A stretch of DNA of 64,000 nucleotides, taken from the NCBI GenBank assembly GCA_902601785.1, contig CACKOH010000002.1:1-64000 (forward strand), read 5' to 3'. Below the pieces are notes generated by a model. The model worked only from the letters and a program-made list of their open reading frames with translations. It did not search any database and had not been told where the DNA came from. The translations under genes and the position numbers were made by a program. Shown here one piece after another: positions 29,284 to 39,472 of this stretch. Position 1 is the first letter of the stretch. Every line of letters begins with the position of its first letter. This DNA comes from an uncultured Pelagibacteraceae bacterium (GTDB taxonomy: Bacteria; Pseudomonadota; Alphaproteobacteria; Pelagibacterales; Pelagibacteraceae).

Positions 29284-31731
29284 TTAAATATTTTTAAAAT
29301 TATTTTTTTTTAGGGGTTTTAAAAGAATTTCTGCTAGATGCTTTTCTTTTTCAATTTCAATATATATTTCACTCTTTAAAAGCTCATCAGTAGATACATA
29401 ACTTTTGATATATCCAAATGCTAAGTTTTTTTTAAAATTAAATGAATAATTTCCAGAAGTAGTTTTTCCTATGATTTCATTTCTTAAATAAATGGGTTCA
29501 TCATGGAGTAACAATGGCTTTCCAGGTTTGCTATTTTTAAGTGTTAACATGACAAATTTTCGATCAATTTTTTTTTCTTTAATTCTATTTAATGCATCTT
29601 TACCAATAAAATTATCTTCCTTTTTGTTACTAATTGTAAATTTAAGACCTGATTGGTATTGATTTTCTTCAGGAGAAATATCATGACCCCAATGTAGAAA
29701 ACCACTTTCCATTCTCATAGTATCTAGTGCATGCATACCACAATTAGAAAGATTAAATTTTTTACCTTTTTCAATAATAAGTTGATAGATTTTTTTAGCG
29801 TCTGAGATTTTTACATATAATTCATAACCCAACTCTCCTACATAAGACAAGCGCTGAGTCCAAATTTTTAAATTATCTATTTTTATATTTTTTGAATAAC
29901 TGAATTTAAAATTTTCATTTGTAAAATCTTCACTGCTTATTTCTTGCATTAAAGATCTACTTTTAGGGCCAAAAATTCCAAACACACAATATTCATCTGT
30001 TACATCTAATAACTCAACTCCATCTGATAAATATTTTTTTATATGAAATTTATCTCTTTCTCTTGTTGCAGCAGAACTAATAATTCTAAAATGGTTGTTA
30101 TTAATACATACAACTGTCAAATCAGTTTCGATACCGCCATCTTCATTTAGCATCTGAGTATATGTACATTTTCCAAGTTCATTTTTAATATTTGCTGTAC
30201 AAATTCTTTGCAAATTTTCATAAGCTTTATCTGATTTGATTTCAAATTTTGAAAATGGTGTTAAATCAAATAAACCAACATTATTCACAGTATTACTTGT
30301 TTCGTATTCAACAGAAGGATACCAATTCTGATAATTATAACTGTATTCATATTCATTTTTTTCACCATCAAGAGCAAACCACATAGGTCTTTCATATCCA
30401 GCTGATACGCCAAAGCATGCTCCAAAACTTTTTAACAAATCATGATGTGGTAAAATTTTTATATTTCTGGATGTTTTATGCTGTTTGTATGGCCAATGCA
30501 TTCCATACAAATCTCCCAAAGACTCCGTAATTCTATCTTTAATAAAACTTATATCTGAGTGAAATTTCTGAAATCTTTTTATATCATAGTTAAAAATATC
30601 TTCGTTAATATGACCGTTTATTAGCCATTCTGCAGTAACTTTTCCAACACCCCCTCCACTTCCAATTCCAATACTGTTTAAACCACAGCTGACAAATAAA
30701 TTTTTTACCTCAGGAACTTCACCTAACAAAGAATTGGTATCAGGAGTAAACGACTCTGGACCTGAAAAAAATTTTCTAATACCTGTCTTTCCTAGTACAG
30801 GAAATCTTTTCATTGATTTTTCTAAATAAGGCTCAAAGTGTTCAAAATTTTCAGGAAATTCTCCAAAAGAAAAATCTGAGGGCACCTCATTAGTTTTATT
30901 AAATGCTGGTATGGATTTACCTTCAAATATTCCAATAAGTAGTTTTCCAGCATCCTCCTTAAAATAAACACTGCTATCAAAGTCTCTTATTACTGGTAGA
31001 GTTGGAGAAAGACTTTCTATTGGTTCTGTAATTACATAAAAATGTTCTGCTGGATAAAGAGGAATACTAATACCAATTTTTTCACCAATTTGTCTTGACC
31101 ACATACCAGTTGCTAAAACTACATACTCACACTCAATATTTTGACCGTTAACTCTAACTCCATGAACTCCACCATTTTTAGTCAATACAGTTTCTACTGG
31201 GGATTTTTCATATATTTTTGCGCCTCCTTTTCTTGCACCTTTTGCAAGCATATGTGTGACACCACTAGGGTCAGCTGAACCATCTCCTGGCATTAAAACT
31301 CCACCTTTTAAGTCTTCCGTGTTCATCATTGGATATTTTTTTTTAATCTCTTCTTTGTTGAGTATTCTTAAATCAACATCATAGAGTTGTGCAGTTGTTG
31401 CTTGCCTTTTAAGCTCTTGCCAACGACTGTCAGTTTGTGCAATCGAAAGTGCCCCGTTTAGTCTTAGTCCTGCTGAATGATCAACCTCTTTTTCTAAATT
31501 TTTATATAAATCTAAAGTATATTTTCTAATTTTAGTTACTGATGCTGATGGTCCTAGTTGACTTACCAATCCTGCTGCATGCCAGGTGGTTCCTGAAGTC
31601 AATTGATCTCTCTCTAACAAAACAATATCTTTCCAACCAAACTTTGTTAAGTGATAGGCTACAGAACATCCAATAACTCCACCTCCAATTACAACAACTT
31701 TGGCGCTTGAAGGATACTTTTTATCCATCAC
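29284..31731 (-). CDS. FAD-dependent oxidoreductase/GcvT fusion (dimethylglycine/sarcosine dehydrogenase family)
   Basis: VVVIGGGVIGCSVAYHLTKFGWKDIVLLERDQLTSGTTWHAAGLV; C-terminal aminomethyltransferase fold (GELGYELYVKISDAKKIYQLI; MRMESGFLHWGHDISPEENQYQSGL). Confidence 0.92.
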   Translation of the reverse strand: MMDKKYPSSAKVVVIGGGVIGCSVAYHLTKFGWKDIVLLERDQLTSGTTWHAAGLVSQLGPSASVTKIRKYTLDLYKNLEKEVDHSAGLRLNGALSIAQTDSRWQELKRQATTAQLYDVDLRILNKEEIKKKYPMMNTEDLKGGVLMPGDGSADPSGVTHMLAKGARKGGAKIYEKSPVETVLTKNGGVHGVRVNGQNIECEYVVLATGMWSRQIGEKIGISIPLYPAEHFYVITEPIESLSPTLPVIRDFDSSVYFKEDAGKLLIGIFEGKSIPAFNKTNEVPSDFSFGEFPENFEHFEPYLEKSMKRFPVLGKTGIRKFFSGPESFTPDTNSLLGEVPEVKNLFVSCGLNSIGIGSGGGVGKVTAEWLINGHINEDIFNYDIKRFQKFHSDISFIKDRITESLGDLYGMHWPYKQHKTSRNIKILPHHDLLKSFGACFGVSAGYERPMWFALDGEKNEYEYSYNYQNWYPSVEYETSNTVNNVGLFDLTPFSKFEIKSDKAYENLQRICTANIKNELGKCTYTQMLNEDGGIETDLTVVCINNNHFRIISSAATRERDKFHIKKYLSDGVELLDVTDEYCVFGIFGPKSRSLMQEISSEDFTNENFKFSYSKNIKIDNLKIWTQRLSYVGELGYELYVKISDAKKIYQLIIEKGKKFNLSNCGMHALDTMRMESGFLHWGHDISPEENQYQSGLKFTISNKKEDNFIGKDALNRIKEKKIDRKFVMLTLKNSKPGKPLLLHDEPIYLRNEIIGKTTSGNYSFNFKKNLAFGYIKSYVSTDELLKSEIYIEIEKEKHLAEILLKPLKKNNFKNI

Positions 31732-32849
31732 TAATGTTTGATAGCTTCTCCAGGCTCTACAAAATCATGACCAAAAACATCGGCAACAGCTTTATAGGTT
31801 ACTTGACCTTTATGAACATTTAGTCCTGCTAAAAAATTTTTGTCTTCACTTAAAGCTTTTTGATAACCTTTATTTGCAAGTTTTACTAAAAATGGAAGTG
31901 TTGCATTATTTAAAGCTAACGTTGATGTTCTTGGTACACCCCCTGGCATATTTGCTACACAATAATGTACAACATCATCAACTACATAAGTTGGGTCTCC
32001 ATGGGTAGTAGGTTTACTTGTTTCAACACATCCACCTTGATCTATAGCAACATCAACAATTACTGATCCACGTTTCATAAATTTCAACATTTCTTTAGTA
32101 ACCAATTTTGGTGCTTCAGCACCAGGAATTAAAACACCTCCAACTAAAAGATCAGCTTTTGATACCAATCTGGTTAAATCAATTTTATCACTTTGTTCTG
32201 GAATAATTTTATCACCAAACATTTCATAAAGTTGTTTTAATCTTTCTTCAGATTTGTCAACAATATGAACTATTGCTTGCATACCAGTTGCAATAATCGC
32301 TGCATTTTCTCCTACAACACCTCCACCTAAAATAACAACAGTTGCTCCAGTAACTCCAGGAGCTCCTCCTAACAAAAGACCTCTTCCATTTTGATTTTTT
32401 TCTAAACAATGCGCACCAGCTTGCACAGACATGCGTCCAGCAACTGCACTCATAGGAGCAAGTAAAGGTAATCTTCCATTGTCATCTGTAACTGTTTCAT
32501 AAGCAATATTAATACTTTTTGATTTGATTAAACCTTCAGTTAATTCTTTGGCTGCTGCTAAATGTAAATAAGTATAAACAATTTGATTTTCTTTAATCAT
32601 TTTTACTTCTGATTTTTGAGGTTCTTTAACTTTAACTATTATTTCGGCATCATCAAAAATATCTGCTGCGTAGTTGGTAATTTTAGCTCCAGCTTTAATA
32701 TATTGCTCATTTTCAAAACCAGCTTCAAAACCTCCGTTATTTTCAACAATAACTTCATGTCCCTCTGAAATTAAAGTTTTTACACTTTCAGGAGTTAGAC
32801 CAATCCTATTCTCTTGAGGTTTTATCTCTTTAGGTACACCAATCTTCAT
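31731..32849 (-). CDS. ald: Alanine dehydrogenase
   Basis: MKIGVPKEIKPQENRIGLTPESV; TYLHLAAAKELTEGL; LLGGAPGVTGATVVILGGGVVGENAA. Confidence 0.95.
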   Translation of the reverse strand: MKIGVPKEIKPQENRIGLTPESVKTLISEGHEVIVENNGGFEAGFENEQYIKAGAKITNYAADIFDDAEIIVKVKEPQKSEVKMIKENQIVYTYLHLAAAKELTEGLIKSKSINIAYETVTDDNGRLPLLAPMSAVAGRMSVQAGAHCLEKNQNGRGLLLGGAPGVTGATVVILGGGVVGENAAIIATGMQAIVHIVDKSEERLKQLYEMFGDKIIPEQSDKIDLTRLVSKADLLVGGVLIPGAEAPKLVTKEMLKFMKRGSVIVDVAIDQGGCVETSKPTTHGDPTYVVDDVVHYCVANMPGGVPRTSTLALNNATLPFLVKLANKGYQKALSEDKNFLAGLNVHKGQVTYKAVADVFGHDFVEPGEAIKH

Positions 32850-32872
32850 GGGCTTTCTTAAATTAAAATTAA

Positions 32873-34219
32873 CTAATTTTTTTGGTTTTTTTGATAATTA
32901 GTTATACCAGTTCTAAGTTTATCAATAATTTCATCTATATGTTTCTTTTCACATATAAATTGTGGAGCTATAATTAAACAATCACCTGTAGCTTTGAAAT
33001 TTACTCCTGCCTCATAGCAAGCTTTAAAAGTTTCATAGCCTGCTTTACCTGGCTTAGTGTTTAATTTCATGTCAATTCCACCCATCATTCCATATCCTCT
33101 AATATTGTCTACAGCTTCTAAATCTTGAAGTGAAAATAAACCTTTTTGGAAATAAGGAGCTAAATTTTTTGCTCTTTCAAATATATCTTCTTTTTCAAAA
33201 ATATCTTGAACTGCTAAAGCTGCAGCTACTGCAACAGGTATTCCTGAATAAGTGTAGCCATGAAATAATTCTACTGAACCCATTGGAGAAGCATCCATAA
33301 CTGCATCATAAATTTCATCTTTGCATGCAACAACACCCATGGGTACTACACCATTAGTAGTTGCTTTAGCCATTGTCATTATATCTGGTGTTACACCAAA
33401 CTCTTGGCTAGCAAATACAGATCCTGTTCTACCCCATCCTGTAATAACTTCATCAAAAATTAAAAGTATTCCATGTTTATCGCATGTGTCTCTTAACTTT
33501 TGTAAATAACCTTTTGGTGGGACTAAAGTTCCAGTTGATCCAGCAATTGGTTCAACAATACATGCTGCAATATTTTCTGGACCAAAGTTAGTAGCTATTC
33601 TTTCCAAGTCGTCTGCTAAATCTGCACCAGTTTCTGGTTGACCACTTACAAATTTATGTTCAGGTAAATGTGTATGTCTCATATGTTGAACACCTGGCAT
33701 TAAAATACTTGCAAAAGTTTTAACATTGTTAATCATTCCTCCAACAGATACACAGCCAATATTCATACCATGGTATCCACGCTCACGACCTACAAATCTA
33801 AATCTATGAGCATTCCCTTTTGCTCTGTGATAAGCCACTGCAATTTTAATTGCTGTCTCTACAGCTGTTGATCCACAAATTGTGTAAAACATTTTATTTA
33901 AATCACCTGGAGTGTGCTTTGAAATTTTTGTGGCTAACTCAAAAGATCCACCAAAACCTTGTTGAAAAGGTTGAGCATAATCTAAAGTTTCTAATTGTTT
34001 AGTTACAGCTTCAGTAATTTCTTTTCTTCCATGACCTAAAGGATTACAAAATAATCCTGAACTTGCATCAATTTGGGTTTTTCCATGATGGGTCTTTAAA
34101 TAAACTCCTTTAGCTTCAGTAATTAATCTCGGATTAGCTTTAAAATCTTTATTGGACGTAAATGGCATCCAATGTTCATTCAAAGAATTTGGTACCGAAG
34201 TTCTATTTTCTGAGCTCAT
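32873..34219 (-). CDS. Class III PLP-dependent aminotransferase (omega-amino acid/taurine:pyruvate type)
   Basis: HWMPFTSNKDFKANPRL; GSTAVETAIKIAVAYHRAKG; LLIFDEVITGWGRTGSVFASQEFGVTPDIMTMAKATTNGVVPMG. Confidence 0.9.
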   Translation of the reverse strand: MSSENRTSVPNSLNEHWMPFTSNKDFKANPRLITEAKGVYLKTHHGKTQIDASSGLFCNPLGHGRKEITEAVTKQLETLDYAQPFQQGFGGSFELATKISKHTPGDLNKMFYTICGSTAVETAIKIAVAYHRAKGNAHRFRFVGRERGYHGMNIGCVSVGGMINNVKTFASILMPGVQHMRHTHLPEHKFVSGQPETGADLADDLERIATNFGPENIAACIVEPIAGSTGTLVPPKGYLQKLRDTCDKHGILLIFDEVITGWGRTGSVFASQEFGVTPDIMTMAKATTNGVVPMGVVACKDEIYDAVMDASPMGSVELFHGYTYSGIPVAVAAALAVQDIFEKEDIFERAKNLAPYFQKGLFSLQDLEAVDNIRGYGMMGGIDMKLNTKPGKAGYETFKACYEAGVNFKATGDCLIIAPQFICEKKHIDEIIDKLRTGITNYQKNQKN

Positions 34220-34318
34220 AATTTATAATTTTTAATTATTACAAAATATGTAGACTAAAATGTTTTGTTTACTACATATATTTTGACCTACATTGGACAA
34301 CATTAATATACAACTTTT

Positions 34319-34330
34319 AATTGTACAATT
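34319..34330. promoter_or_regulatory. 12-bp perfect palindrome in the divergent aminotransferase/tauA-like intergenic region; candidate operator
   Basis: AATTGTACAATT equals its own reverse complement, in a 211-bp divergent intergenic region. Function is inference. Confidence 0.35.
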
Positions 34331-34430
34331 GATTTATTTGCACACCAGCTTTTCGTCATAAAGTGTTTTACTTCTATCTAAAATTGAATTTAAATATGCT
34401 CAATTTAATTAATTAAACATAGGGGAATAA

Positions 34431-35372
34431 ATGAAAAAATTATTAACTTTTATTCTAGGATCTATACTTGCGCTTAATCTATCTATTTCAGTTGCAAATT
34501 CAGCTGCAAAAGAAGTAAGAGTTGCATATTTTCTAGAATGGCCAAGTCCTAACCTAGAGGACATGCAAAAGAAAAATTTTGCTAAAGCTCTTGGAGTTCC
34601 AGTTAAATGGACAAACTTTACAAATGGTGGGGCAATGACTGATGCTATGTTAGCAGGAGATATTGATATTTCTTACTCACAAGGTTTAGTGCCTTTCATC
34701 AACGCTGTAAAATCAAATGCACCAATCAAACTGGTCGATATTGCTATGGAATACGGAATGGGTGGAACAACTTGTGTTACATCTAATGCTTCTGGAATTA
34801 CTAAAGCAAACGGTTCAGAGTTAGAAGGTAAAAAAGTTGCTGTGCCACTTGGAACAATGGCTGAATACGTTTTCGATGAAAGTATGAAGGTTGTTGGAGC
34901 TGACAGAAGTAAAATGGATATAATTCAAATGGATCCTGAAGAGGGTGCTGCTGCATTAGTTAGTGGTGATGTTGTAATGGCATGTTTATTTGGTGGTAAC
35001 TCTATCAAAGCTGCAGTTGCTGTTGGTTCTAGATTATTGACAGTTCAAGAAGCTAGAGATGCGGGTATCTTAGGAATAGATATTACTTCTGTAACAGATA
35101 AGTTTATGAAGGAAAATCCAGGAATGTTGAGAACTTTTATTGAAGTAACTCATGAAGCAAACGATAGATATAGAGCTGGTAAAAGTGATATGAACTCTAT
35201 GTCAAAAGCTTCTGAAATGAAAGTTGCTGATATGAAAGAAACTCTAGATGGATTTAAATTCTTAACTCCATCTGAAACTAAACAGTCTATGGAAAGTGGT
35301 AACCTTGATGGTTTCCTAAAAGGAATGGGAACACCAGGTGGAGCTGTAGATACAAGTTTCCTACCTTTATAA
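34431..35372 (+). CDS. Taurine/sulfonate-type ABC transporter substrate-binding protein
   Basis: Signal peptide; VRVAYFLEWPSPNLEDMQKK; NGGAMTDAMLAGDIDISYSQGLVPFINAV. Confidence 0.82.
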   Translation: MKKLLTFILGSILALNLSISVANSAAKEVRVAYFLEWPSPNLEDMQKKNFAKALGVPVKWTNFTNGGAMTDAMLAGDIDISYSQGLVPFINAVKSNAPIKLVDIAMEYGMGGTTCVTSNASGITKANGSELEGKKVAVPLGTMAEYVFDESMKVVGADRSKMDIIQMDPEEGAAALVSGDVVMACLFGGNSIKAAVAVGSRLLTVQEARDAGILGIDITSVTDKFMKENPGMLRTFIEVTHEANDRYRAGKSDMNSMSKASEMKVADMKETLDGFKFLTPSETKQSMESGNLDGFLKGMGTPGGAVDTSFLPL

Positions 35373-35392
35373 TTTTAAAGGTTTAAAATTTA

Positions 35393-35431
35393 AATAGGCG
35401 CCAATTATAATGATTGGTGCCTATTTTTTTT
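35393..35431 (+). terminator. Hairpin with U-tract between binding protein and ATPase genes
   Basis: aataggcgccaat/attggtgcctatt 13-bp stem (one G-U pair), 7-nt loop, followed by an 8-nt T-run. Confidence 0.85.
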
Positions 35432-35456
35432 ATAAAATTCTAATATAAGGTAGTTA

Positions 35457-36254
35457 ATGAGTGATCTTATTTCCGAAAATCTAAACATGATTTTTAAAAC
35501 TCCAAAAGGAGAAACGGTTCACGCATTAAAAGATGTAAGTTTTACTCTAAAAAAAGGTGAGCTACTTACTGTCCTTGGACCTTCGGGTTGTGGAAAGACA
35601 ACTTTGTTAAATATTACTGCTGGTTTTTTAAGACCTACTTCTGGAATAATTACTCTTAATAATAAAGAGATAGATGGCCCTGGAGTTGAAAGAGGAATGG
35701 TATTTCAACAAGGTGCTTTGTTTGAATGGCTAACAGTTGCTGAGAACGTAAATTTTGGACTTAGGATGAAAAAAGAAGATCCTGGAGTTACAGCAAAAAG
35801 AGTTGAAGAATGGCTAGACATTGTTGGTTTAAAAGGTTTTGGAAATACACCTACTTATCAGCTATCGGGTGGTATGCAACAAAGAGTTGCTCTTGCAAGA
35901 TGTCTAATTAATGATCCCGATTTAATTTTAATGGATGAACCATTAGGTGCATTGGATGCATTAACAAGAGAAAAGATGCAGTCATTAGTTTTAAAAATTT
36001 GGAAAGAAACTGGAAAAACAATTATTTTAATTACTCACTCTGTTGAAGAAGCTCTTTTGCTTGGTGAAAGATTATATGTAATGGCACCAAGACCTGGAAG
36101 AATACATAAAGAGTACAATCTCCCATTTGCTGAAATGGGGCTTACTCAAGATTTAAGAGAAATTAAAAAAAATAAAGAATTTTCATCTACTAGAGAAGAA
36201 ATTTTATCCATGATCTGGAATATGGAAGAAGAAATAATGGGGAAAGAAAATTAA
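35457..36254 (+). CDS. ABC transporter ATP-binding protein, taurine/nitrate type
   Basis: GPSGCGKTTLLN Walker A; LSGGMQQRVALARCLINDPDLILMDEPLGALDALTREKMQ. Confidence 0.93.
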   Translation: MSDLISENLNMIFKTPKGETVHALKDVSFTLKKGELLTVLGPSGCGKTTLLNITAGFLRPTSGIITLNNKEIDGPGVERGMVFQQGALFEWLTVAENVNFGLRMKKEDPGVTAKRVEEWLDIVGLKGFGNTPTYQLSGGMQQRVALARCLINDPDLILMDEPLGALDALTREKMQSLVLKIWKETGKTIILITHSVEEALLLGERLYVMAPRPGRIHKEYNLPFAEMGLTQDLREIKKNKEFSSTREEILSMIWNMEEEIMGKEN

Positions 36255-38179
36255 TGTTAACCCAATTTATAACAATACTAATTATCGTATCCGTTATTGG
36301 CTGTATTCTTTATGGGAGAAGATTAATTAGAACTGAAAAAGTAGATGCTGTTTTTGGAAATCCAGAAAGAGCCAAAGGTGGAACGCACTGGGTAATTGTA
36401 GGTAGTAGTGCTATCCTGATGCTGTGGCTTTATTATTCATGGGATATTGCAAAAGGTTTTTATCCAAAATCAGCAAATGAATTATGTCAGGTTGCTAAAA
36501 TTAATGAGTCTTTATTAGGTCTAAAATATCAGTTTCCTATTGAGGAAAGAGAATTCAAAAGCACGTCCATTATTAAAATTGAAAATAAAAATCTTATAAA
36601 AATTGCTAACGAAATAAAAGGATCTCCAGATCTAAATGATCAGCAAAAGACAATCCTAGTAAGTTACATTGATAGAACTTCTAAATTAATTCCATTTTTA
36701 ACAAGTGAAGAGCTAATGGAAATGGATACCAAAATCAAAATTAAGGAGATGACAGAAGAAATAAAAATTCTAAGTTCTAATTTCCAGAAGAAAGGTTATC
36801 CATTTGAGACAGACTCTCAAAAAACTGAGAGACAGAAACTTGTTGATGAACAAGGTGGCTGGGGAATTACAACAATAGACTCTGGAACAGGTACAATTGA
36901 AAATACTATTGAGATACCAACCGCACCTCAAACTAATAAAGGTTTAAAATTTCATGCAGCAGCAACTGAACTAAAAAAAATTGACGACAAATTTTTTAAA
37001 TTAAAAAACCATAACCCACAGTTCAAAAGCTCAATAAAACAACTTAAAGATGATATTAAAGCTTACAGAAAAGGTTTAGATGATAGTGAAGAAATAGCAT
37101 CTGACTATGCAAAAAATATTGTTAAAATTGCAAGAAGAATAGAGTTTGCAAGCATCTTTCCTCCCAATGCATTAAATGAAATGCAAGCAGCAATAATAGA
37201 GTTTGATGAATTACAAAATAAAGAGCAAGCTGGATTAAGATTAATTGATATTCTTCTATTTCCAGCTGGAACAATTGTAGCAAGTGGACCAACATGTTCT
37301 GAGCAAGGTTCAGGTAGATGGTTACCTAAACCATCAGATACATTTAATAAGTTTGTATTGATGTCTAAACCAAGTATTGGATACAAAAATATTCCTCTTT
37401 TATGGATTGAGATGGTTGATGTAAGTAAAATGATTGGATTTATTTTACCTGATTGGATAGCAGACATGTTGCCTGGTGAATATCCAGTGCATACAAAAGA
37501 TGGCATTGTAAAAGAAAACTTTAAAAGTAACGTTTTAAAAGTTGTTACTGGTGACTTTAAATTATTTAAAGTGCCTGTTCCATACGGACACATATGGGAC
37601 TCATTCTTAAGGGTATTTTTAGGTTTAGTTTTTGGAATTGTTATTGGAGTACCATTAGGATTATTTATGGGTCTAAATCGATTTGCTAAAGGCTTCTTTG
37701 ATCCTTTAATCGAATTATACAGACCTGTTCCTCCATTAGCTTGGGCGCCATTAATTATTTCAGTTCTTGGAATAGATAATACGGGTAAAATATTTTTATT
37801 ATTCATGGTCTCTCTTTCAATTATGATTATTTCTGCAAGAGCTGGTGCATCAGGAACACAGCTTTCAAAAATTCATGCTGCACACTCATTGGGGGCTACA
37901 AAAAAACAGATATTAAGATATGTGATTTTTCCAAATTCACTTCCTGAAATTCTTACTGGCATTAGAGTGGCTGTTGGTATGTGTTGGGGAACACTTGTTG
38001 CTGCAGAATTTTTAGCAGGTACAACTGGTATTGGTTTCGTCGAAAACGTTGCTAAAAAATACTTTCAATATGAAGTTATTTGGATAACTATATTTATTAT
38101 GGGTTTACTAGGCCTTTTATTTGATATTACTTTAAGAAAAATTATTGAAAAAACTATTCCTTGGCGTGGTAAAGGGTAA
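36254..38179 (+). CDS. ABC transporter permease, taurine type, with about 400-residue N-terminal extension
   Basis: Permease core with EAA loop (AHSLGATKKQILRYVIFPNSLPEILTGIRVAVGMCWGTLVAAEF) preceded by two hydrophobic segments and a long soluble region. Confidence 0.88.
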   Translation: MLTQFITILIIVSVIGCILYGRRLIRTEKVDAVFGNPERAKGGTHWVIVGSSAILMLWLYYSWDIAKGFYPKSANELCQVAKINESLLGLKYQFPIEEREFKSTSIIKIENKNLIKIANEIKGSPDLNDQQKTILVSYIDRTSKLIPFLTSEELMEMDTKIKIKEMTEEIKILSSNFQKKGYPFETDSQKTERQKLVDEQGGWGITTIDSGTGTIENTIEIPTAPQTNKGLKFHAAATELKKIDDKFFKLKNHNPQFKSSIKQLKDDIKAYRKGLDDSEEIASDYAKNIVKIARRIEFASIFPPNALNEMQAAIIEFDELQNKEQAGLRLIDILLFPAGTIVASGPTCSEQGSGRWLPKPSDTFNKFVLMSKPSIGYKNIPLLWIEMVDVSKMIGFILPDWIADMLPGEYPVHTKDGIVKENFKSNVLKVVTGDFKLFKVPVPYGHIWDSFLRVFLGLVFGIVIGVPLGLFMGLNRFAKGFFDPLIELYRPVPPLAWAPLIISVLGIDNTGKIFLLFMVSLSIMIISARAGASGTQLSKIHAAHSLGATKKQILRYVIFPNSLPEILTGIRVAVGMCWGTLVAAEFLAGTTGIGFVENVAKKYFQYEVIWITIFIMGLLGLLFDITLRKIIEKTIPWRGKG

Positions 38180-39184
38180 GTGAAGACACAAACTCTAAAA
38201 AAACAAGTCATTAAAATATTCCAAAAATTTGGTCTTAGTAAAGATAATGCTTTAATTTCTTCTAATGCATTAATTAATGCAGAATTGGTTGGTGCATATG
38301 GACATGGTTTATCAAGACTTAAGATGTACTGTGACCGAATTTCAAAAAAAGTAATTAATCCAAAACCAAAAATTAAAATTAAAAAAATTTCATCTTCTAT
38401 TTCCCATATTGATGCAAATAATTGTATTGGATTTGTTGCTGCTGATCTTGGAATTAAAACTGCAATTAAACATGCAGAAAAAACTGGTATAGGAATGGTA
38501 GCAGTCAAAGGTAGTGGCCACTATGGTTTATCTGGTTATTACGCAGAACAAGCAGTAAAGAAAAATTTAATAGCCATGATTTATACAAATGCTCCTCCAG
38601 CAGTTGCTCCTCATGGTGCATTAAAAAGTTTGTTTGGAACAAACCCTATATGTTTTGGAGCTCCAACTGGAACAAAAATTCCTTTTATATTGGATACCTC
38701 AATCTCTATGATTAATAGAGGTAAAATAAGAGTTGCTGCAAGAAATAACCAAAAAATTCCTGAAGGTGTTGCTTTAGATAAGTTTGGTAAACCAACTAAT
38801 GATGCAAAGAAAGCATTAGAAGGTGTTCAGCTACCTATTGCAGGATTTAGAGGATCAGGTCTTGCTTGGATGGTGGATATTTTAAGTGGAGTTATAACAG
38901 GTGGAAATCATGCAGGACGAGTAAAAGATCCATTCGATGATTTTTCTGGACCACAAAACATTGGACATTTATTCATCACCTTTAAAGCAAATTTATTTCA
39001 AAAAAATTATAATCAGAGAATAAAAGATAATATTAAAACAATTAAAAAACTTCCAAAAATTAAAGGTGTAAAAGAAATAATGTATCCAGGACAAAATAAG
39101 TTTTACAGATATAAAAAGAATTTTAAAAAAGAAATTGCTATTTCAGATATAATTAGAAAGGATTTGGAAACCTTAATAAGTTAA
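38180..39184 (+). CDS. Ldh family (malate/L-lactate/sulfolactate dehydrogenase-like) oxidoreductase
   Basis: GAYGHGLSRLKMYCDRI; GIGMVAVKGSGHYGLSGYYAEQA; APHGALKSLFGTNPICFGAPT. Confidence 0.88.
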   Translation: MKTQTLKKQVIKIFQKFGLSKDNALISSNALINAELVGAYGHGLSRLKMYCDRISKKVINPKPKIKIKKISSSISHIDANNCIGFVAADLGIKTAIKHAEKTGIGMVAVKGSGHYGLSGYYAEQAVKKNLIAMIYTNAPPAVAPHGALKSLFGTNPICFGAPTGTKIPFILDTSISMINRGKIRVAARNNQKIPEGVALDKFGKPTNDAKKALEGVQLPIAGFRGSGLAWMVDILSGVITGGNHAGRVKDPFDDFSGPQNIGHLFITFKANLFQKNYNQRIKDNIKTIKKLPKIKGVKEIMYPGQNKFYRYKKNFKKEIAISDIIRKDLETLIS

Positions 39185-39370
39185 CATAGTCAAAGCACCC
39201 AAAGATACTACTACTGTAGACAAAATAATTGTTCTTTTTACTTTCTCTTTTCTCTTTTGTTCAATTAGTCTTTGCTTAAGAACATCTACGTTCACTCTAA
39301 GAGGAGCCTCAGTTTCCTGAGTGGGGTCTTCAACAACGTTAGATGTTCTATTTAAGCCTTCATTATTCAT
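39173..39370 (-). CDS. Small single-TM protein of unknown function
   Basis: 65 aa: LRVNVDVLKQRLIEQKRKEKVKRTIILSTVVVSLGALTMLTY; resembles the 29019..29228 product. Confidence 0.55.
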   Translation of the reverse strand: MNNEGLNRTSNVVEDPTQETEAPLRVNVDVLKQRLIEQKRKEKVKRTIILSTVVVSLGALTMLTY

Positions 39371-39472
39371 TAATTTATTAAATCATGTGATGATAACATT
39401 TGATATATTAGGAGAGTCCAATTTGGGTTGATATTCATTCTTTAATAGTTCAAAATAGTTGTAGAGATAACA

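Noticed and set aside
37105-37806. 233-aa minus-strand ORF
   Set aside because: Antisense to the taurine-type permease gene; no family signature.
38065-38508. 147-aa minus-strand ORF across the permease/Ldh junction
   Set aside because: Overlaps two well-supported plus-strand genes; no domain.
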